Source of the DNA: Gavia stellata
Taxonomy: Eukaryota; Chordata; Aves; Gaviiformes; Gaviidae
Assembly (NCBI RefSeq): GCF_030936135.1
Contig: NC_082603.1
Location: 36,684,329-36,748,328, forward strand
Length of the DNA stretch: 64,000 nucleotides
Reading direction: 5' to 3'
The notes under the pieces are model-generated. The model was given only the letters and a program-made list of their open reading frames with translations, was not told the origin of the DNA and searched no databases. The position numbers were made by a program, and so were the translations under genes. Positions 49,001-58,700 of this stretch are shown here, piece after piece (positions within the stretch are counted from its first letter, which is position 1; the number at the start of each line of letters is the position of its first letter).

Positions 49001-49577
49001 TGGATGTGATTAAAATATCACTACATTTTTCAGTGTAGGGAATCATTAATGCATGTATAATCACAGTTTAAGTAGCTGTGAAACAGCTTGTACAAAAAAA
49101 TACAATCATAGCACCATATTTACAAATTTAGTACCATCTCCTGGTTAACTAGAGAGTCTTGAACTATCTTTTTATGGCTAATTACGTTATATGGTAGTGC
49201 TTTCAAAAAATTGCCTGAATTTCTTTTACAAATATACACTTATAAAAAGAAACATTATCAAAACTGCTGTCATCTAAGGCAGCAACTTGCATTACAAAAG
49301 TTATTAAAAGATCATTATAGACTTAAAAAAAGCTTCAAATTTACATTTTCCTTTTCATAGGCACTCTATAAACTAAAACGTGGCCTTGTTTTCACAGCTG
49401 TTAGTTTAAGCATTTAAACAGTTAAATGTTACCAATGTTACTCTTTTTTTTTTATAAGCAAAAGGAAAAAAGAATCACCCATTAACCAGAAGCATCATTT
49501 ACAGTTTTTACTTTTGCCTACTTTATACATGTTTTGCTTAAAAGTGACACTGTTTTGATGTTGAGGTTTAGTATGTG

Positions 49578-49690
49578 TTATCCCACTGCCTTCTTAGGGC
49601 TTAGTTCCTTCTTCCCTAGAATTCGGTGAAGGCTAGCTGACATGAAGTAGGGTTTTGCTGTAGATCCATCATTTCTTTCCAGGTCTTCAC
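49578..49690 (-). CDS. SLC44A5: SLC44A5 terminal coding exon
   Basis: The acceptor is gtaaattcag. It encodes the family signature [10 protein letters not shown], then a cytosolic tail with [16 protein letters not shown] and a TAA stop (49578-49580). The tail after KPYFMS diverges between family members, so the stop is supported mainly by frame. Confidence 0.92.
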
Positions 49691-49738
49691 CTGAATTTAC
49701 ACAGCAAAAGCAGCCAAAAGAGCAAACAGCAGTACAAC

Positions 49739-49797
<59 letters not shown>

Positions 49798-52700
49798 GAA
49801 GAAAGGAGAGAGCAAAAGACCCAACATTAAAAAAAAACTCAATCAAGGCAATTTAGCTGTATTGTTAAGTTGATGAAGGACACTATAAAATTTCTATTTT
49901 CTCAAACCAGAAGAAGTTTTACACAAAGCAGAGACACAAACATCTAGCCATTTTTAAATGACAGCAATATATCTTTTTTATTCTCCAGTTCTTTGGTTTG
50001 GCAGTATAGGTGGAAATTTTCAGAAACAGTCATGCCTCCACTGAAGCCTGGCATTTTGGCTACTCCTTGCTAGAAAATTTGTCCCAGAGAGAGCTGTGGA
50101 TTTAAGCACTTTTTAAAACTGGACCCTTTTTCACTGCCTAAGATAAAGGTCTTTTGAAAACCTCATGCCACAAGCGCACAATATTCTGTATGATCCCCCT
50201 ACCATCCATTATGGAATGGAAGCATGGGAAGCAAAACAGAAAATTAATTTAAAATAATGAGGCAGACGTATTACTTTTTTTCCTACGGAAGGTCATGACT
50301 AAACCACTGGTCTGGGTTCAGCCCAGTGTTTATGCCATGCAGTAGTCACAGACCAGTGAACAATTTCACACTGATGGGCAATCTGGAGGGAGCGTGCAGT
50401 GAAGCACAATTGCAACCCTGCAGAGCCAGACAGCTGTATCTGCAAAGCCAAAAAGAGAGCACTAGTTGTAAGGAATGGCCAAAGAGGTTAAAGGAAGCAA
50501 ATCTTCACATATCTCCATAGCAGTATATACCATGTGTCTTTGGAATAAATTAAAAAGAAAATCTGTTAAATTTTTAGTGCACCAACAAACTTTCTAAATT
50601 TTATTAATTTGATCAATTTCCATTTCATTCTAAATAATAGTATTTATTTATTTAGTTAGTTAGTTATGGTGTAGCTTATTTCTTATTAGTGCTATGCCTG
50701 CCTGTGATCATGTTTGTTTAGAATCAAAGTCCATAACTCGAGATAAATAGGACATAGCTCTCAACTAGACAACAATTTTCAGTTTTCTGACTGATTTTGT
50801 TCCTGCGATTCTTTGGCAACCCAGTATTTCCAGAATCACCTTAGTTCCTAGGGAAGCAGGGTTAGGAGGGTGAGTGTTTAAAGGAAAGAAAGAATTTATG
50901 CTATTGTAAGAGGAGAATTGGTATTACCATGTTTATCTTGCCTCAGTGATCCACTGTGCATATGATAGATCAAGCCTATGACTATTTCAGTATTCCCTTA
51001 GTATTACCAAATAATTTACCAACTGCAAGAACAATCACTGCCATGTAACTTCCACTTGGACCTACCAGAATGACTTTCATTATAGAAAAATTGTATCTCT
51101 ATTTCTTTAATTCAGTAAATCTAGCAAATGGAATGTATTTTGTAATAAGTACATCCTCTTCTTATAATCATGTCCTAATTTGAGACCAACAGATTTCTTT
51201 TGTGATTTTAGTATTCTCTGACTGGACACGTTGAACAGCAGTCCTTTTGAGAGTGCCCATGACTGCTTGCCATTCGGCGGTCCAAGGGACAGATAGTTTT
51301 TTTAAACGGTATTTCACACAAATTTGAAGGTAATTCAGCATAACACTTTGTTCAGGGCTATTAAGTTGAAAACAAAGGACCACCTATATACCAAAGAATA
51401 ACTTTGTTAGTAACAAGAGGTTTGAGTGAATCATTGCTCTACAGGGCTCTTTACAAAGCACCCAGAAGCAAACTGTTAATGGAAGTTAAGGAACATCTGA
51501 AAAACAAAAGCCAGATATCCCCATGAGCCACATAGCTACCTTCCATTACTTAAACTAATTGAATTTGTATACTAAAACACTTCTGCACTGAAGAATGTGT
51601 CAAGGAGCCAGTCTGAAAAGCAGAAGCAGTTTGTTTTTCACAGTCTCCTAGCATGTCACCAGAATTCTGTAAGGAATGGATAAGGTTTTCTACTCCTCTT
51701 CCCATGACTTGCAGGTATTAGTGAAAGAAAACGTAGTACTTACAAAAGCAGAGGAAAAGCGTGTCGACACACATTGCATAGACGCTGAAGAACCCGTGTG
51801 CAACTAGGTAGGAGCCAATAATGACCGTCTACAAAAAACAAACCACAATAAACCCCCAAATTTAGTTTGGGACCAATGTGGCAGTGTTACACAAGTCAGA
51901 AGCCTAGCCTGCTAAGCAAATTTGGGAGGATTCAATGGCAGCTCTCTAATTCTACCAAAGGTTACTACTGCTGTGGAAAGGGATCATAGGTTCAAGACAT
52001 TGTATCCTAACATGCAGTAGCCGCTAGTTTTCCAGCTGCCAAACTGGAGCCATTTCAACCCCTAAAGAGAATATAGGCCAAGAATATTCTGAACTCCTTC
52101 AAGATTATTCTAAACAACCACTCATCCTGGAGATGTTCCGGAGTCTAGGGGGGGCTACAAAAGGAGAAAGAGATGCATCACAAGTCCCTTCCATTAGAAG
52201 CCACACTGTCCTTGGTGCCTAACTGCCAGCCTTTGCTGTCTGGGAAGCCTGAGCAAAGCAGATGTGAAACCTAGTTTTTCTGAAGGTGCAGGGTCACTGC
52301 AGTGCCACTTCTGCCTGAAGGATCCAGAGGACTAGAGGGTAGCAGATCAGGCCTCACGTCAGTGGACCGTGTGCCACTGAGAGGATGACAACAGGAGCTA
52401 TTACCAGACTATGCACTGAGTAGTCTGAGCACCTCAGACTGCCCCCTCAGTGTTCAGAGATTAGATGGTTGCCTTACCAACAATGGTACCCAGTAGTAAT
52501 TTAATGTTGGTGCTTCCTGTGCGAAGACTGGTATTCTCTGTGTGAAGAAAAAGAATGCAAGAACACCTGAAAGAAGCACAGAAGATTAGTGATTCCTATG
52601 CTAACTCTGATTTCCTAACATCTAAAGAATGGATGAGACAAAACAAACAGACAACTGATCCAAGGTTGGTTTAAATCAGTTTGTCAACAATAAATTCCTC

Positions 52701-55700
52701 ACTACTAATTAGCTGTTGGATCTGTATTCTGGCAGAAGAGATACGTAAATGGCTCAATTACCACAAAGATATTCATGGGCCCAGAAAGACTTGAATTGTT
52801 TTGTTTCATCATTCTATGGGATGTAATAGCAACATTAATAAATAATGATAAACAAGACAATGACATGGGATAACAAAGACCATTGGGTGGATCTTTTCTA
52901 AAATAAAAAAAGAGTGAGCAAAATTCTGCTGCTTTAGATTTTATCGCTTGAAGAAATACTTAACTATTTCAGATTAAAAGGAGAAATGGCAGTGTTAGTG
53001 ATAACTGCAACAATAAGTTTAGAACAGACCAATGCATCTACAGCAGAAATCGCCCAAAGAATTTATTCTCAAAGAGGACGAAGACAAGAATTAATTTCAG
53101 TATTTCATGGCTTACATTTCAGAGAATATGTTTCAAATAAAATTTGCTACCCCAGTTTGAAAGTTGTTCTACAGTAATGACTAAATATTTTAGATCTGTT
53201 CTTGGTACTAATTTCCAACTTTTGATTAAAATGTAATTCATTAGTAATCTTTTAAAGAATACAGAATACAAAATACAGTTATTTGTAAAATAATGTTTTG
53301 AAACTGCTGCGACAATTTAGAAAAACCATAAGGGAATACTGCCAACTTGAATTTCTGAAAGTGCTTCATTTAAAAAAAAATCACTTTTCTGTCACAGAAA
53401 AACATGAATAATATATTTTGATATTTACTGATAACTAAGAATACCCTATAAGGATGTTAGAAATATTCTATTTCTTTTACTATAGCTTATAGCTACAATG
53501 GGCCTGAATACAGCAGAGCTTCAGGCCCATCTCCTGCAGACCTGCACCACCTCCTCTTGTATGCACGCTGTCTGCTACCAGGTGAATCTCATTTGCAATT
53601 TTGTTCAGTTCTTATGAAAGGAGAACCGATTGTGGCTGACTTATTGGATGTGAATTTGGTTTGATCCAGCTATGATGCTTTGGCTACAGAAGTCCTTGCG
53701 CCAGCAACACATGCAAGAGCAGTAAAAACATTTATGGAAAAGATGGTGTTGACAAAACACCAGGGAGGGAAAAGGGGGAAAAGAGAAAAAGTATATTTTA
53801 GTTCAATCTTGCAAATCCTAGAAACACAGGAATAGCTTCCCAAATAGTCAGACCAATGAGAACCTCCAGCTGTTAACTAAGCATATATGAATATGGCAGG
53901 CATCCTTGTAGGTACCAGAAAATAGAACATACCATTCGGAAAAAATCGATTAGCTTACCTACACCACCAGCAACGAGAATTTTCCCCAGGAATAAAAGGA
54001 AGTCTGTAACTTTGTCCAGAACTGCAACTCTGTTCAGCAAAGGACAAATGATAGTCATCACAAACCAGACATTTGTATTCTTTCTCCTTAAATCTATGGA
54101 TAATTCACAAAACATAACCAAGAAGCTGTCTTCTGCTGGTTTCAGAGGCTGACAATACAACAATGCAGAAACACAACACTGAGAAGGGCTTTGTTGCAGC
54201 CTAATCCCATGAGGCAAAAAAGCACCGAGCTTCGCGTTGAGTTTGGCCTTAATGCAGCTATACTGCTACAGCACTTGAAGACTGTTTATTGCTCTTGCTG
54301 GTTAAAAAATACCAAAACATCAAAATATTTTTATTTCAGCCTTTCTACTAGGGTCACAGATAAGCCAGCCCAGAAGAGGCAAAGTACACACCAAAACAAA
54401 AAGCAATGACTGTACATTGTAGGTCTTCTTTTCACTTGGTCCTATTTGGCCACATTTCATGACCCCATAACATGCCAAATCTACTATTTTAAGACATCAT
54501 GGTACAACACTGAAGGCAGGGGTCCTCGAAGCAGGGAGACAATCACAGATGAATGAATGAAGGTAGACAGAAAAATTGACAGTAAATCTGCAGCCCTCAT
54601 TGAAAGCAATAGCAGGGAGTTTCTGCTTGAAATCCTGCCAGCCTGTCTTATCAGAAACTGCAGGTAAATAATGGGATGGAAAATGAGCTGCTATCATCAG
54701 GCTCTTGACAGTGCTGAAGGCTCTGGGAATGGTAATATACAGCACCGGCTACCATGAAAGATAAACGTTAAGAAATATTAAACAGAACAAATCATCATTA
54801 ACTTGTCAGAATTCAGAATTAGCAAAACACACAAAAAACCCCCATATCTCATTTGAAACAATAAAATTATATGCCTGGCTTTTGGCTATTGGTCTTACTG
54901 ATTAAGAGCAAAAGCACAAAGGACAGTGAGGTGATGTTCTGAAAGGAAATGAAGGCAGCTTCTCTTTCCTATTGCACATGCATTACACGGTGTGGATGCC
55001 ACTGTACCGATATTAACGCAGGGTAACAGAGCGAATGCACTCCATTCTCCCATCTCCAATACTTTCCTCTTCTTTATTAAGATTGTTTCCATTTTCCTGT
55101 TTTTCAGCCTCCCCCTCCATTCCTCTCCTCCTCCCAGTCCTTCACTTTGTAATTTAAACCACCTAACCAGTTTTACTCTGTCTCTTGCTCGGTAATTAGA
55201 TTGTCTGCTATTGCATCAACATGGCCTGCTCCTAAGTTGTTCTCCCATTATTTTTTGATCTCACAGTAGCACAGGAAGAGCCAGGAGCAACAAAGAAAAG
55301 TACTGGTGAGAACAGGGAGTTTGGCAGGAGTCTTGGTAGTGAGGAAAAGGGCCAGGGGAGTTCCCAGCATCAGGGGAGATCTGCTTATGTTAAAGATACT
55401 GGTTTTGAAAGCGTAGTACTTTCTCTTCTTTACTGCCACTCTCTGACACCCCAGAAGCTTTCTGGATCAATCTGAAGACTTAGGTCTTTCTGCTTTCCTT
55501 TTCACAGACAGTGAGTGGACCAAAGCTCAAGAAACACACAAATGGCAGTTGATGAGCACCCCATTCCTGTATATCCGTAGATGTCCTCTCAGGGGCTCCA
55601 CTGGTTCCTTGGAGGCACTATTACAACCTACTGGGTGCTTATGAATTCAAAAGAGCAGTCACAACAAAACCGTGAGATTATATCAACTTTGCGTAGGTTT

Positions 55701-58700
55701 GCCGGACAGCCTGCTGTTACCCACTGAGCGTTAGAAGTGAGGGCCATGTCTGAGGACAGAAGTAGCTCACAGTAATATTTGGAGGAGACACGGGAGAGGA
55801 ACGAAGTGTGCCTTCAGAGCGCAATAGCAGGAAATCCTGACATTTCTAAGGACTGGGAGATGGCCCCTTACCTCACTACATTCCGCATGAGCAAAAAGAA
55901 TGCTTCCTTTGCCGAGGTGCAGAAGTTTTTACCATATATAGCAATCTGCAAAATAATAGTAGCTGTTAAGTATTTTAAATAACTAGGATACCTCCTCGTA
56001 CGCCAGAATCATACTGTGTGTAATGCATAGTTCTCTCTAATATGTGGCCTTGAAACTCAGATGAACATAAAGTACTTCCCCCAGTCACCTGCTGCCTCTC
56101 AATGCTTCCCACCAGGTTGGGACAGATTATTACCCATCTTTCCCCTTCAAATCACCTGGTGATGAGCATGCCACCCCTTCTGATCTTGCAGGCAGCAGAC
56201 TCAGTACTTAGTTTGCCAAGCAGAGCAAATAAGGTACTTGCTGAGGGATTCTTCTCACTTTGCTAGTTACCTACACTAGATTTACAGTCAGTGGAAAGGG
56301 ACAGGCACTTGTAGAGCAGAAATTAGTTGACCCCTGTAGGTATCTCCTTGGACCTGACGCTGCTCTCAATTAAGAAGAAATCAGCAATACCAGCATCAAA
56401 GTCAGTGGATTTACATCAGCGTGAAGTAAAGCAGCTAAAGTTATTCAGGAGCAAAACCATTTCTTCTTCCTGGAATAGTGTCCACAAGGGTTAAGATATA
56501 CTAGAGCAGCTCTTAGTGCAGTCAGTTTACCAACTGTAAACAAGACAGTCAAAAAGGATACCTCCTCTTCAAGACGGCATTAATTTGAAACATCAATTGC
56601 ATGAACATAGGTTATAATGGACCCATTACAGCCACCTCCTTTGAGATAATAAGTCTGTGACTGTACCATTCAATCACTGAAATTGCTTTAAGTCAGAACA
56701 TCCTAAGCTGAAATCTGTATGTTTATTTAGGTGAAAATCTGGAATTTCTCTTCTGGAAGCTAAGGAGGGTTATTTTAGAGTAGTATCACTGCTGCTGCTA
56801 GTAGAATTTGTGCTTTTAAGTTTCCAGAGGAAATACAGACACTACCTGCCTTCTGACCTCCTTATTCAAACACTGCCTCCAAACAGAAGTGTCATCGACA
56901 TGCAATACAAAACAAGTTAATATTCCTCTTGAAATCAGGATTTCAACTGCTGAATCAGAGGGGGAGTTAACCAGTTATGCCATCCCTTCCCACTTACTTT
57001 GGGGGGGTGAGGGGGATGGACAAGGACAGGCATGAAAAGAGGCTGAATTTAGAAGAAGAAAGAAAAAGCTCTTACATTTTCATAGTAGGACCACATGCAT
57101 TTCCTGAAAACTCCCATAAATCCCATTATTTATTCAGCAGATTCTAGTACTGCTGGTACCAACTAGTAGTGGGTAGGGTATTTTAGTGTCCCAGATAGGG
57201 GAGACCACATGCAGAGACAGCACATACCATGATGTAGGCATTTCTGTTTATAAATTTTAAGAATTTTTCCAAACACCAGAAACAGCATTTGAGGCAGCAG
57301 AGTAGAAATCTAGTGAAGGAGTTCTGGGTACCTGAAAAAAAGGAGAGTGTACATCATACATAGAACTCATGAACAGACTTCAGAACATAGAAAACTATTC
57401 AGAAGAAAATCTTAAATTGTGACAAAAGCAGAAACATTATTTCTTTTCCTCTAGGTATGAACTCTGTTTCTCAACCCAGTTTAGCTCACTAGCTTTCAAT
57501 TAGATCAGATCCACATCCTGCATGAACTTTGCATTAAGTTCCCAAGGACATAGACTCAATTTGAGTAAATCAGCACAAATTCACTGGCTTCAAATGGAAC
57601 TACAATGGCTAAAAATAATGTGGAATTAATCTCTTTTCATTGCTGAAAAAACATCTTGAGAAAGTAAGGAAGTAATTTACCAAAGGAGGTCTTAATAACC
57701 TAGAGCAGATTGATAAATCTCACCTTTCAGTTTGTGATCCAAGTACTCCAGTATTACTCTAATAAGCTGGACAATTGCAAGAATTAAGGCTCCAAATGCC
57801 AACGAACCTGTATGGTATCTAAAACAAAATGAATGACTTATGTTGCGCATACGTGTATATGTACAATTATATATGTATGTGCATGTGTGTGTGTGTATAT
57901 ATAAATAAAACTATAACCGGAGGAAGGTCAATTAGTGGGAATTACATATACTAATGGACCTTCATCCTGATCTGCCAGAGAAAGGAACAGGATGAAGCCA
58001 TTGGTGCTGTTAGTGTTTGCGTGAGTGCTGTGTCTGTCTGTCTGTTGATCTGTGTGGCCAGTTGTGTATATATGTGTTGTACATGTGCATGCCTACTGGG
58101 AATACCTGCTCAGCCTTGTAACTGGCTGGACAGGGGGGCATGGAGCTGCAGCAGCCTTGCTGCTACTGAGCTACAAGATGCAGCCTCCCCCTAACAACTA
58201 CATTTTCCTGATTGTACTTGTTTTGGATGGCATAGAGTTAGTTTTCTTCATAGCAGCTTGTATGGTGCTATGTTTTAGATTTGTGACCAAAACAGTGTTG
58301 ATAACACACCCGTGTTTTAGCTGCTGCTGAGCAGTACTTGCGCAGCGTCAAGGCCTTTTCTGCTCCTCACCCTGCCCCGCCAGCGAGCAGGCTGGGGGTG
58401 CACAAGGACTTGGGAGGGGACACAGCCAGGACAGCTGACCCCAACTGACCCAAGGGATATCCCACACCATATGGTGTCATGCTCAGCAATAACAGCTGGG
58501 GGGAAGGAGGAGGAAGAGGGGGATGTTTGGAGTTATGGCGTTTGTCTTCCCAAGTCACCGTTACGTGTGATGGAGCCCTGCTGTCCTGGGGATGGCTGAA
58601 CACCTGCCTGCCAGTGGGAAGCACTGAATGAATTCCTTATTTTACTTTGTGCACACAGCTTTGCTTTACCTATTAAACTGTCTTTATCTCAGCCCACGTG

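Larger units (their letters stand above)
44750..49577 (-). other. SLC44A5: Probable long SLC44A5 3' UTR
   Basis: AT-rich DNA runs from the stop codon to a sharp compositional edge at about 44,755. There a minus-strand AATAAA (44768-44773) is followed by a GU-rich element (GTGTCTTCGTG). Earlier AATAAA signals (for example 47173-47178 and several at 46,850-46,900) allow shorter forms. It contains an A25 tract (minus strand) and a TA-rich microsatellite at about 47,036-47,052. The extent is inferred. Confidence 0.5.
52567..57227 (-). other. SLC44A5: SLC44A5 introns between 52.6 and 57.2 kb
   Basis: Introns 52567-53958, 54030-55871 and 55946-57227 flank the two small exons here. They are AT-rich with a G7 run at 57,001-57,007. 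No repeat family or additional exon was recognised. Confidence 0.8.

Noticed and set aside
58052-58330. 92-codon hydrophobic frame before the LTR
   Set aside because: It lies within the ERV-derived segment and shows no intact gene; treated as part of the element.
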